Source: Gordonia malaquae NBRC 108250 (GTDB taxonomy: Bacteria; Actinomycetota; Actinomycetes; Mycobacteriales; Mycobacteriaceae). Taken from it: 40,605 nt of DNA. A program made the position numbers and the translations under genes. Below the pieces are notes generated by a model. That model searched no databases and was not told the DNA's origin. It saw nothing but the letters and a program-made list of their open reading frames with translations. This document shows positions 24,644 through 31,446 of this stretch, in pieces. How positions within the stretch are numbered: the first letter of the stretch is position 1; the number at the start of each line of letters is the position of its first letter. The stretch is taken from assembly GCF_000344135.1 (NCBI RefSeq), contig NZ_BAOP01000041.1:1-40605 (forward strand), given 5' to 3'.

Positions 24644-25233
24644 TCGGTGTCCTGGTTCTCTTCGCCGATGTCGTTGGTGCCGTAGTATCCGGCCGGGTCG
24701 TCGGGCGCGAACCTCGGGTCACGGGTACGGGCCGCGATCGCATCCTCCGGCGACTCCTCGCGCGCAGAAGATCCAGCCTCACGCCTTGATCGACGCTCCG
24801 ACAAGTCTGTGGGCTTGACGTCGTTCTTCTGGTCTTCGGTGCCCTGTGCTCGCGCGGCCGGCGTCGGATCGGCGGTGTCAGTGGCAGGTTGTTCGGCATT
24901 GGAGACTCCAGGACTCTCGACGAAGCTCCGGATGAGCTCGTCTAGGGCTCGCCGCTGCCGCATCCCGAGCCGGTTGGCTTCGGCGGGCGGGACGTAGGGG
25001 TCAAGTTCTCCCGGTTGAAGTCCAGCCGCTTCGCGAAGCTCCGGCATAGGGATGCGCAGTAGCTCGTGAAACGCCTGAAGAACTTCTTCACTCGGCCTGG
25101 CCGGGTGCGTGCCGTTGCGGTAGTTGTCGATCGTTCCGCGTGACACCCCCGACGCTTCGGCGATCTTCCGGTTCGACATCTCAGGGAACCGTTCAGCGAA
25201 GTGCCGATTGAGTAGTTCGCTCAGTGCGCTCAC
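24640..25233 (-). CDS. Prophage immunity repressor (HTH XRE-like)
   Basis: 197-residue DNA-binding protein. The HTH is at residues about 19-41 (MSNRKIAEASGVSRGTIDNY). A middle helical region (VLQAFHELLRIPMPELREAA) is followed by an acidic, disordered C-terminus rich in E, D and R. GTG 25233 was chosen because upstream in-frame codons fall in the operator region. It is divergent from a Cro-like gene across paired GTAGC dyads, which makes it the likely lysogeny repressor. The ImmA-like protease of the same block could inactivate it (inference). Confidence 0.82.
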   Translation of the reverse strand: MSALSELLNRHFAERFPEMSNRKIAEASGVSRGTIDNYRNGTHPARPSEEVLQAFHELLRIPMPELREAAGLQPGELDPYVPPAEANRLGMRQRRALDELIRSFVESPGVSNAEQPATDTADPTPAARAQGTEDQKNDVKPTDLSERRSRREAGSSAREESPEDAIAARTRDPRFAPDDPAGYYGTNDIGEENQDTE

Positions 25234-25421
25234 GGCTACGAATCTCCAGTGTGGATGGTGTGTTGGCAACTAGAACTGTAGCCACCTCAGCTACAAAAAC
25301 CATCGATGTAATTCGGTGCGCTGCACGTAAGCGACGAATCCCACTCTTGCGCATGTAGCCGCCCCCAGCTACATTGGCTATTGCCAACGTAGCCACTAGC
25401 CGATACAGTCAGGAGGTGACC
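25234..25421. promoter_or_regulatory. Divergent immunity operator region
   Basis: 188 bp between repressor and Cro-like gene. Two dyads with the same half-site: gtagccacctcagctac (25278-25294) and gtagccgcccccagctac (25355-25372). A third half-copy, gtagccactagc, is at 25389-25400. A ttggc/gccaa dyad (25374-25387) and ttggcaa (25263-25269) also occur. Two full sites 77 bp apart facing divergent starts fit a lambda-like switch bound by repressor and Cro-like protein. Confidence 0.7.
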
Positions 25422-25709
25422 ATGACAACGACCTACCCCCGGAGGGAGGTGTACATGAAGCTCATCAGCAAGGACGCGCTTCGCGCCTACATGGACGCTC
25501 GAGGATTCTCGAACATGACGCTCGCTCGCAAGGCGGGTGACGAGAAGTATCGATCAACCATCAGCCTGCTCCGCGCGCCGAACGGCCGCACCACGTGCGG
25601 TCCCAAGGTTGCCGGAGCGATCGAGAAGGCGCTCGGAGCGCCGCCCGGTTCTCTTTTTGTGGTCGAGATGGCAAATGACAACGTGACCAATCGCCGACCT
25701 GCTGCATGA
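25422..25709 (+). CDS. Cro-like HTH protein
   Basis: 95-residue protein with an XRE-type HTH: ALRAYMDARGFSNMTLARKA, then a recognition part STISLLRAPNGRTTCGPKVA, and AIEKALGAPPGSLF, the usual end of XRE domains. Two starts have strong RBS: ATG 25422 (aggaggtgac) and in-frame ATG 25455 (ggagggaggtg), so two forms may be made. The last nine residues, NVTNRRPAA, are encoded by a 34-bp repeat shared with the gene at 26544. It is the first rightward gene across from the repressor. Confidence 0.8.
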   Translation: MTTTYPRREVYMKLISKDALRAYMDARGFSNMTLARKAGDEKYRSTISLLRAPNGRTTCGPKVAGAIEKALGAPPGSLFVVEMANDNVTNRRPAA

Positions 25710-25712
25710 AAA
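25679..25712 (+). repeat. 34-bp direct repeat, left copy
   Basis: Identical to 26720-26753. It covers the last nine sense codons and stop of the Cro-like gene plus the following A residues. The two copies are in the same reading frame and bound the antirepressor cassette. Confidence 0.9.
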
Positions 25713-25713
25713 A

Positions 25714-25735
25714 CCCCCGCCGGACGGGGCGGGGG
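25714..25735 (+). terminator. GC hairpin after the Cro-like gene
   Basis: cccccgcc (25714-25721) pairs with ggcggggg (25728-25735) around ggacgg, directly after the stop codon and an A run. No T tract follows, so termination may be partial, letting some transcription reach the antirepressor. Confidence 0.6.
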
Positions 25736-25758
25736 CAGACACATCAAGGAGTAACAAG

Positions 25759-26547
25759 ATGCACGATCAGAATACCGCAGTAGAGGTTCGGGTCCCCGGA
25801 TCGTCACTGCCGCTCTACACAGACGGAAAGTCGCTTGCTGCGATGAAGCCGATCGTCGAGTACTTCGGACTCGACTACTCGGGACAGCTCCAGAAGCTCA
25901 AGTCGAAGTCGTGGACCTGCATGGGGAAATTCTCCACGCAGCTCCCCGGCGACACTCAGCGCCGCGAGGTTGTCGGCGTCGACCGCCGCACGCTGACGAT
26001 GTGGTTGGCGACGCTCGACGAGAAGCGTGTCCGTGAGGACAAGCGCGACGAGCTCCGCGCGTACCAGTCGGAGGCGGCCGACGCCCTCGACGCCTACTTC
26101 CACAAGGGCGGCGCGATCAACCCGCGCATCACCGAGCACCAGGCGAACGCGCTCATCTTCCAGGCCCGCGCGCAGATGGAGTTGTGTCAGGCCGCACAGG
26201 GCCTCATCCACCCCGACCACCTTGAGGCGAAGGCCCGCGTGATCCTGGCCCGCGGCATGGGTGAGAACGCCGAACTCGATCAGGGCCGGCGCCCGCTCTA
26301 CTCCAAGGACTTCCTGGGCGAGAAGAACCTCAGCGAGAAGCGCATGAAGTCGATCTCGGGAGTGTTCGGGAAGCGCTGCAAGGCCGCGTACATCGAACGG
26401 CACGGCGTCGAGCCGGGGAAGTATCCGCTCACCCTGTCGAACGGGCAGACCCGGGACGTGCTGGCGTACACCGAAGCCGACCGTGACCTGCTCGAACAGG
26501 TGTGGCGGGACTACTACGCGCCGATGACGCTGGAGGTCGAGGCATGA
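25759..26547 (+). CDS. Phage antirepressor (P22 Ant N-terminal domain type)
   Basis: 262-residue protein. The N-terminal 110 residues carry the P22_AR_N pattern: VPGSSLPLYTDGKSLAAMKP, a cysteine-containing WTCMGKFSTQLPGD, RREVVGVDRRTLTMWLATLD and LRAYQSEAADALDAYFHKGG. The C-terminal part (FGKRCKAAYIERHGVEPGKY) resembles a second DNA- or protein-binding module. Such proteins bind and inactivate phage repressors, favouring lytic growth. ATG 25759 follows RBS aaggagtaacaag. It overlaps the next gene by 4 bp and lies inside a cassette bounded by 34-bp repeats. Confidence 0.85.
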   Translation: MHDQNTAVEVRVPGSSLPLYTDGKSLAAMKPIVEYFGLDYSGQLQKLKSKSWTCMGKFSTQLPGDTQRREVVGVDRRTLTMWLATLDEKRVREDKRDELRAYQSEAADALDAYFHKGGAINPRITEHQANALIFQARAQMELCQAAQGLIHPDHLEAKARVILARGMGENAELDQGRRPLYSKDFLGEKNLSEKRMKSISGVFGKRCKAAYIERHGVEPGKYPLTLSNGQTRDVLAYTEADRDLLEQVWRDYYAPMTLEVEA

Positions 26548-26750
26548 ACAAGTCGGATGCGGTGAAGAACCAGTCGAACGTCCATGACGGCACCGTGCTG
26601 ATCTCGCAGTTCGACAACGTGGCGCGTGACGGCGCGTACATCACGATCCTTGGTCGCGCCGAGACGGGCGCGGCGGAGGAGATGCCGACGATCGTCGCGT
26701 TCGACCTCGCTGACCTTGCCAACGTGACCAATCGCCGACCTGCTGCATGA
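26544..26750 (+). CDS. Small phage protein paired with the antirepressor
   Basis: 68-residue protein of unknown function. It has an acidic centre (GAAEEMPTIVAFDLADLA) and predicted beta strands (GTVLISQFDN, GAYITILGRAE). Its last nine residues, NVTNRRPAA, are identical to those of the Cro-like protein because of the 34-bp repeat. ATG 26544 overlaps the antirepressor stop (ATGA). Confidence 0.7.
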   Translation: MNKSDAVKNQSNVHDGTVLISQFDNVARDGAYITILGRAETGAAEEMPTIVAFDLADLANVTNRRPAA

Positions 26751-26753
26751 AAA
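26720..26753 (+). repeat. 34-bp direct repeat, right copy
   Basis: Exact copy of 25679-25712, again ending a gene in the frame NVTNRRPAA-stop and followed by a hairpin of different sequence. Confidence 0.9.
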
Positions 26754-26782
26754 CGGCCTCGGTGCTGGAACACCGAGGCCGT
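26753..26782 (+). terminator. Strong hairpin after the antirepressor cassette
   Basis: acggcctcggtg (26753-26764) and caccgaggccgt (26771-26782) form a perfect 12-bp stem with loop ctggaa, just behind a stop codon. A-rich sequence, not a T tract, follows. It separates the antirepressor cassette from the early operon and may attenuate read-through. Confidence 0.75.
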
Positions 26783-26809
26783 CAAAGAAACAAGAACAGG
26801 AGAGTTCAA

Positions 26810-27883
26810 GTGCACACACAGTCTATCGCGCTGACGGGGGACGTTCTACCTCCCGACGTTGGCACCCGAGTCGCAGAGTTGCAGCGACTCGATGATGCGG
26901 AGGGGCAGGCGCGTGCAGTGACGGCGATGCTGTCCCACGCCCGCACAGGCCTGCTCGCCGCAATCGCGGCGCATGACCTGCCGCAGATCGTGGAGTTCAA
27001 GGCGAAGGCCGCGGCCATCCAGGAGATTGCGAAGCAGGTACGGCTTGGCAGGGACATGCAGCTTGACGCCGCCGAGTTCGTCCGGCGCGCTGAGCGTGGT
27101 CTCGGCGTGGCGATCCGCGAGGGGCAGGCGCGCGGCGAAATTGAGACCGCTCGCGAGGGCAAGGTCCGTGGCGCTGCCACCCGCGATCATCGTGTTGATA
27201 ACACGATGATCAAGCCGAAGCCGACTGATTTCGCCGACACGAACGAACTAAGCGGAAATGGCGCGGGAATCTACTCGCTGACCGACAACGTCTCCGACGA
27301 TCAGTTCGAGGAAGCGCTCACCGAAGCCAAGGATGAGGGCAACCTGTCCCGCGCGAATGTCGCGCGCAAGGCGAAGGCCAAGGCCGAGGAACTCAACGGC
27401 GACCTGACCGCGTCCGACATCGTCCATCTCGCCCGCGAGATCCCGAGCATTCCGGGTCGACGTCACGCAGCGGTAGCTGCCGAGAAGTTCGGCATCTCCA
27501 AGCGCACCTATGAGCGCATCAAGCAGGTCGTCGACTCTGCCGAGAACGACATGACTGGCGAGGTCCGCGAGTACGCCTCGTGGCTTGTTGGCGACCTCGA
27601 CTCTCGGCGCATCACCCCGACCGAAGCTGAGAAGTCGCTCGCCGAGTTCCGGTCGGAAATCGATGCCGACGTTGCGCCCAACCCGGACAGCACGCCTCGC
27701 CCGTTCAAGAAGTCTGACGCCGAGATGCTCGCCGAGATCACGAGCAGCCTCACCACCTTCGCGGACCTCATCAAGTGGATTCGCCCCAACCGCATCGACA
27801 GCGAAGAGGCGAACGCCCTCGCATCCCAGGCCCGCACCGCATGGCGCGCCATCAACAAGCACCTCAAGGAGATCGAACAGTGA
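26810..27883 (+). CDS. HTH-containing phage protein next to a ParB-like gene
   Basis: 357-residue protein not firmly recognised. The N-terminal 130 residues are helical and charged (RVAELQRLDDAEGQARAVTA, then LDAAEFVRRAERGLGVAIRE). A probable HTH lies in the C-terminal half (RHAAVAAEKFGISKRTYERI). GTG 26810 follows RBS aggagag. Its stop overlaps the GTG of the DGQHR protein by 4 bp, so the two probably work together, perhaps as a DNA-binding pair. An adaptor for ParB-like action is a guess. Confidence 0.65.
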   Translation: MHTQSIALTGDVLPPDVGTRVAELQRLDDAEGQARAVTAMLSHARTGLLAAIAAHDLPQIVEFKAKAAAIQEIAKQVRLGRDMQLDAAEFVRRAERGLGVAIREGQARGEIETAREGKVRGAATRDHRVDNTMIKPKPTDFADTNELSGNGAGIYSLTDNVSDDQFEEALTEAKDEGNLSRANVARKAKAKAEELNGDLTASDIVHLAREIPSIPGRRHAAVAAEKFGISKRTYERIKQVVDSAENDMTGEVREYASWLVGDLDSRRITPTEAEKSLAEFRSEIDADVAPNPDSTPRPFKKSDAEMLAEITSSLTTFADLIKWIRPNRIDSEEANALASQARTAWRAINKHLKEIEQ

Positions 27884-28674
27884 ACAACCAGCGCATCGAG
27901 TTCACCAGCCGCATCGGGTGGGTCCGACTCGACCAGATGAACATCAGTCCCGTCGCCCAGCGCACACTCAATCAGCCGTGGGTTGACACCCTCACCAAAG
28001 ACTTCAACCCCGACGTCATGGGCATGATCCACGTCTCCAAGCGAGACGGCTGGTACTACGTCGTCGATGGCCAGCACCGCCGCGCTGCCGCCATCCAATG
28101 GCTCGGCTCCGACCAGCAGGTCCAGTGTCACATCTACGAGAACCTCACCACTGCCGACGAGGCCGCACTGTTCCTCAAGCTCAACGCAGTGAAGGCCCAG
28201 AGCCCCATGTCCAAGTACAAGGTGGCACTCACCGCCGGCAGTCCGATCGAGACCGACGTGGACCGCATCGCGAGATCACTCGATCTGGTCATCGGGACGA
28301 GCAAAGACCTCGAAGAGATTGGCTGCGTCACCGCCCTTCTGAACACGTACCGGAAGTCCGGCCCCGGCTCACTCTCGTTCTCTTTGCGCGTCATCCGCGA
28401 CGCATACGGATTCGACGGCTTCCAGCGCGACCCGATCGCCGCCCTCGCCCTCGTCAAGGATCGCTACGGCAACTCGATCAACGAGGACAAGCTCATCATG
28501 CGTCTGTCGAAGGTCGGCATCGTCGAGCTCCGACGTAAGGCCCGCGACTGGCGAGAGACCACCGGCAACCCGGCGGCGCAGTGCTTCGCGCACACGATGA
28601 TCATCTTCTACAACCAGGGCCGAGGCGACAAAGTTGAGCCCTGGTGGAACATCGGCGTGGTCGGTGCGGCATGA
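27880..28674 (+). CDS. ParB/DGQHR-like (DUF6551-type) protein
   Basis: 264-residue protein. The N-terminal part has the ParB/sulfiredoxin-like fold signature VDGQHRRAAAIQWLG, preceded by QPWVDTLTKDFNPDVMGMIH and followed by DEAALFLKLNAVKAQS. The remainder is helical. Similar proteins in phages are annotated DUF6551 or ParB-like nucleases; some bind DNA, some have nuclease or NTP-binding activity. Starts at GTG 27880 in a GTGA overlap. The stop overlaps the next ATG by 4 bp. Confidence 0.78.
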   Translation: MNNQRIEFTSRIGWVRLDQMNISPVAQRTLNQPWVDTLTKDFNPDVMGMIHVSKRDGWYYVVDGQHRRAAAIQWLGSDQQVQCHIYENLTTADEAALFLKLNAVKAQSPMSKYKVALTAGSPIETDVDRIARSLDLVIGTSKDLEEIGCVTALLNTYRKSGPGSLSFSLRVIRDAYGFDGFQRDPIAALALVKDRYGNSINEDKLIMRLSKVGIVELRRKARDWRETTGNPAAQCFAHTMIIFYNQGRGDKVEPWWNIGVVGAA

Positions 28675-29051
28675 GCGACTTCGAGCAGAAGCTCCTCCAA
28701 CTGATCCTCGAAGCACAGTTGGAGGAACTGTCCTTACTCGCTGCTCTGGCGCTCCAACACCAGGGGCATCGACGGTCCGAGACGGAGAAGGAGATCACGT
28801 CCATCCGTCGTCGATACATGAACGTTCGCGACGTGGGTGTTGAAGTCGAACGAGTCGATGGCCCGCAGGATTCCGTCGGCGGTGTCGCTGGTGATGGGGT
28901 AGCGCTGCCCCGCGAAAACGAGAGTGACGTCTTCGGTCATGGTTCTTCTCCTTGCTCTGGATGTGGAAATTCGAGCGTAGGAGACGCCGGTCGACGGGCG
29001 GGCGAGGATGCACGCCCGTCGACTGAACGGCCGACAGGTGGTGCGGCATGA
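28671..29051 (+). CDS. Small helical protein, doubtful C-terminal half
   Basis: Starts in an ATGA overlap with the upstream gene and opens with a convincing amphipathic segment (MSDFEQKLLQLILEAQLEEL), so the start is probably real. The frame then runs to 29051, but from about 28735 on it lies opposite a well-supported minus-strand gene and its composition becomes unlike protein (PRENESDVFGHGSSPCSG). Either a true overlap or a gene whose original 3' end was replaced when the opposing gene was inserted. Confidence 0.4.
   Translation: MSDFEQKLLQLILEAQLEELSLLAALALQHQGHRRSETEKEITSIRRRYMNVRDVGVEVERVDGPQDSVGGVAGDGVALPRENESDVFGHGSSPCSGCGNSSVGDAGRRAGEDARPSTERPTGGAA
28734..28939 (-). CDS. Small gene running against the early operon
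   Basis: 68-residue protein with strong C-ending codon use and an excellent RBS (aaggagaagaacc before ATG 28939). Beta-rich start (DVTLVFAGQRYPITSDTADG) and a middle of NTHVANVHVSTTDGRDLLLRL. Function unknown. It is one of two small genes on the minus strand in an otherwise rightward operon, so it must have its own promoter between 28940 and 29047. Confidence 0.72.
28990..29023. terminator. Perfect 11-bp stem between opposing genes
   Basis: gtcgacgggcg (28990-29000) pairs with cgcccgtcgac (29013-29023) around a 12-base loop. It lies upstream of the minus-strand gene and before the next rightward gene, so it could stop rightward read-through or act as an operator for the minus-strand promoter. 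Confidence 0.5.
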
Positions 29052-29356
29052 GCGACTTCGACCGCATCCCGGCGCTGCTCGCGGAGATCGGGGCGGACTG
29101 CCCCTCGGCACCCAAGCGCCGCCTCTGGGCGGAACTCAGGTTCCACCCGATCCGCCGCCCAGACGTCCTCATCTACTGCGCCGACATCGACGAGTTTCAG
29201 GAGCAGTACTCCCGCACTCTCGACGTCAGTCACATCAACGGCGAGTCCGGGAAGTGGGCGTCGATCACGGTGACAGCTGGCCCCGCCGAGGATCCGATCG
29301 CGCTGCTGGAGCGCGCTCTGGATTTCGTCCGCACGGAAACGCCGGTGCCGCTGTGA
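29048..29356 (+). CDS. Phage protein of unknown function
   Basis: 102-residue protein: a helical start (MSDFDRIPALLAEIGADCPS), a central RPDVLIYCADIDEFQEQYSR and a beta-like SGKWASITVTAGPAED. No motif recognised. The stop overlaps the GTG of the next gene (GTGA). Confidence 0.7.
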   Translation: MSDFDRIPALLAEIGADCPSAPKRRLWAELRFHPIRRPDVLIYCADIDEFQEQYSRTLDVSHINGESGKWASITVTAGPAEDPIALLERALDFVRTETPVPL

Positions 29357-29550
29357 GCGCGGCGAGGTGGGACGTCACCAGCGAGGCGGCGGCGGAGCTG
29401 TTCGAGAGGTTCGTCAATCGCGCGGTGGCCCACGCGGCGCAGGTCGCAGAGGGCCTTGTTCCGCGCGCATCCGAAGAAGGTTGGGCACCTGTCCTCGATG
29501 CCTGGCAGGCATTCCAGCAGGCACAGGCCGAACACCAGGAGGCATCGTGA
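29353..29550 (+). CDS. Small helical phage protein
   Basis: 65 residues, almost all helix (SEAAAELFERFVNRAVAHAA, VLDAWQAFQQAQAEHQEAS). Starts at GTG 29353 and ends in a GTGA overlap with the excisionase-like gene. Function unknown. Confidence 0.65.
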   Translation: MSAARWDVTSEAAAELFERFVNRAVAHAAQVAEGLVPRASEEGWAPVLDAWQAFQQAQAEHQEAS

Positions 29551-29795
29551 CCACACCACTGCTACATGGTCCGCGTGCGGTTGCGGAGCGGATGTTCGGC
29601 GATCCGACGCGGGAAGACTTCGTGGCCCGGCGCATGTCGTCGAGGCGGTGGCCGTCTCGGAAGATCGGCCGGTCCCGGTTCATGACGGACGGCGACATTC
29701 TCGAGGCTTTGGAGATTGAGGCTGTGGCGGCGGTGGAGCCTCCGAAGCCACGGCCGTCGGGGTTGTCCCCGCGGTCACGGATGAGGTCGGCGTGA
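29547..29795 (+). CDS. Excisionase-like small HTH protein
   Basis: 82-residue basic protein. The segment HGPRAVAERMFGDPTREDF followed by SSRRWPSRKIGRSRFMTDGD and ILEALE matches the small MerR/Xis-type winged-helix pattern (recognition helix, then RKIG-x-RFT-type wing). A role in prophage excision is plausible because no other xis candidate was found, but a regulatory role is equally possible. GTG 29547; GTGA overlaps at both ends. Confidence 0.6.
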   Translation: MTTPLLHGPRAVAERMFGDPTREDFVARRMSSRRWPSRKIGRSRFMTDGDILEALEIEAVAAVEPPKPRPSGLSPRSRMRSA

Positions 29796-30055
29796 CGCGC
29801 GCTCTGCCGGTCCGTCCGGGCGAGCCGATCCCGACCGCGGAGGCTGGCGTCACCACGTCGTGCGACGTGGACGGGACGCTCGCGATCGCCGACACCCGCG
29901 TGATGGACGTGACTCTGGTCCGCCTGACGCCGGTCGCTCGTCGCCTTCTGGCGCAGCAGCTTCTCGCGTCGGCGGCCCACTCTGCCGAGCATGACGCGGT
30001 TGGTGACCGCTGCACAACACATCACCCACTAATTCTTCCCGGTCCGCCCTGTTGA
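29792..30055 (+). CDS. Small phage protein of unknown function
   Basis: 87 residues, start GTG 29792. Central part DVTLVRLTPVARRLLAQQLL suggests a strand and a helix. No recognised domain. A hairpin follows directly, so this gene ends a transcription block. Confidence 0.55.
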   Translation: MTRALPVRPGEPIPTAEAGVTTSCDVDGTLAIADTRVMDVTLVRLTPVARRLLAQQLLASAAHSAEHDAVGDRCTTHHPLILPGPPC

Positions 30056-30079
30056 GGGAGCGGGGCGGCCCGGGGCTTT
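30039..30079 (+). terminator. Rho-independent-type terminator
   Basis: Arms ccggtccgccc (30040-30050) and gggcggcccgg (30063-30073) form an 11-bp stem with one mismatch, followed by ggcttttctt, the only hairpin in this operon with a T-rich tail. Confidence 0.7.
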
Positions 30080-30097
30080 TCTTGAAAGGAAATCAGC

Positions 30098-30382
30098 ATG
30101 ACCAGCAACAACATCGAGGCGACCGCTTCGGCGCAGCTTCTCAACGGGGACACCGTTGTGGTGGATCGGGTGGCGTGGGAGCGCTTGAACCCGGACCCGA
30201 CACCGGACTACACGGACGGCGCATGGGCGTACTTCGGCGAGGTCGCACGGGCGCACACGTGGAAGTTGGGCGCTCCGAGGGTTTGGGCCGGTGACCACTG
30301 GGGCGATGCCGACACGGCTGAGCAGGCCGCGCTCGACATGCTTCGTGCGGTCGCTTGGGCACGGCAGGAGGCCCAGCCGTGA
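30098..30382 (+). CDS. Phage protein of unknown function
   Basis: 94 residues, first gene after a terminator, with RBS gaaaggaaatcagc. Rich in W (seven) with SAQLLNGDTVVVDRVAWERL at the start and ADTAEQAALDMLRAVAWARQ at the end. No motif recognised. GTGA overlap with the next gene. Confidence 0.7.
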   Translation: MTSNNIEATASAQLLNGDTVVVDRVAWERLNPDPTPDYTDGAWAYFGEVARAHTWKLGAPRVWAGDHWGDADTAEQAALDMLRAVAWARQEAQP

Positions 30383-30561
30383 GCGCCTTGTGGCAGGACG
30401 CCGCGATCCTGATGTGCGCCATCGTCTTCGGTTGGGCGGTCGGCTTGGCGATGGGGATGCGCGACAGGCCCGGACCACTGCATGTCCCGGATGAGGCACA
30501 CCCGGCGTTGGACGGTCCGCTCGGCGACATCGTCCGCAACGGAAAGGTGGTGCGGCGATGA
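30379..30561 (+). CDS. Single-pass membrane microprotein
   Basis: 60 residues with one hydrophobic segment (ILMCAIVFGWAVGLAMG, about 9-25) and a polar tail. GTG 30379; ATGA overlap with the next gene. Function unknown. Confidence 0.65.
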   Translation: MSALWQDAAILMCAIVFGWAVGLAMGMRDRPGPLHVPDEAHPALDGPLGDIVRNGKVVRR

Positions 30562-31100
30562 GCATCGACCCCACCACCTGCAAGCCCGACGACGTGTTCC
30601 GCATCCGTGTGGGCGACCGCGTGTTCGTCGGGGAGCGCGTCGACCCCGAGGACTACCTGCAATGGCGCCTGAATCGACCCGCCTCCGTCTGGGTCCGCGA
30701 CGTCGACGTCACCGTCCTGCACCGTCTCGTCCCCGAGGTCGACGATGTCGTCGACGCGGAGGTCGAAGAAGACTGGACGATCCTCCGCAAGGCAGCGGAC
30801 GCGATCCTGCACAGCGGCTACGACCCGACCACGCTCACGACCGTGCTCGACGTCGCGGACTACCTCACCGGGCAGGCCGGACGTATCGAAGCGGACCACC
30901 GCGCCGCGCAGGAGAAGGCCGCAGCCGACGCCGCGCGGGAAGTGCTGATCGAGAAGGCGGCGCGCATCCAGTGCGACGGCTTCTACGGTCCGGGCGCGTT
31001 CGACGACCGGGCTCCTGATGACGAGGTCCGCAAGCGGTACATCGATGACTGCGCGCGACTCGCTGACGCTGGCCTTCTCGCCGAGCCGGGTGAGGCGTAA
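30558..31100 (+). CDS. Phage protein of unknown function
   Basis: 180 residues. N-terminal strand-rich part (VFRIRVGDRVFVGERVDPED), acidic helical middle (VVDAEVEEDWTILRKAADAI) and Ala-rich coiled C-terminus (RIEADHRAAQEKAAADAARE). No motif recognised. The stop shares a base with the ATG of the next gene (TAATG). Confidence 0.7.
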   Translation: MSIDPTTCKPDDVFRIRVGDRVFVGERVDPEDYLQWRLNRPASVWVRDVDVTVLHRLVPEVDDVVDAEVEEDWTILRKAADAILHSGYDPTTLTTVLDVADYLTGQAGRIEADHRAAQEKAAADAAREVLIEKAARIQCDGFYGPGAFDDRAPDDEVRKRYIDDCARLADAGLLAEPGEA

Positions 31101-31252
31101 TGACTCCCGTGTTCATCGGTGTCGCCGTGATCCTCGCCGCCACCGTCGCAGCCGCAGCCCTCATCCGCCGCACCGTCACACGCACCTACGCACGCGACGG
31201 CATCACAGCCCTCGAAGCGTACGCAAACCACCCGGCAAGCAGCGCGCCATGA
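31100..31252 (+). CDS. Membrane microprotein
   Basis: 50 residues with an N-terminal helix (FIGVAVILAATVAAAALI) and a basic turn RRTVTR. Translationally coupled at both ends (TAATG before, ATGA after). Function unknown. Confidence 0.65.
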   Translation: MTPVFIGVAVILAATVAAAALIRRTVTRTYARDGITALEAYANHPASSAP

Positions 31253-31446
31253 GCCTCGAATGCCGCTGCTGCGGACTCCACGGCCACGAACCCAACTGCC
31301 CGATCCGCCTCGGCCACGACTGGTGCGAAGACTGCGGCCACACACGCTGCACCTGCATCACCGTCTACCGCTGGCCCGACGGCACCCTACACAACCAGCC
31401 CTGGCTCGACCCGAGCCTCTACCAGCCCGAAAGGACAGCGTCATGA
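31249..31446 (+). CDS. Tiny zinc-ribbon protein
   Basis: 65 residues with cysteines and histidines in metal-binding spacing: CRCCGLHGHEPNC, then WCEDCGHTRCTC. Two CxxC/CxC sites would bind zinc. Overlaps the nuclease gene by 4 bp. One of several tiny Cys-rich proteins in this operon. Confidence 0.68.
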   Translation: MSLECRCCGLHGHEPNCPIRLGHDWCEDCGHTRCTCITVYRWPDGTLHNQPWLDPSLYQPERTAS

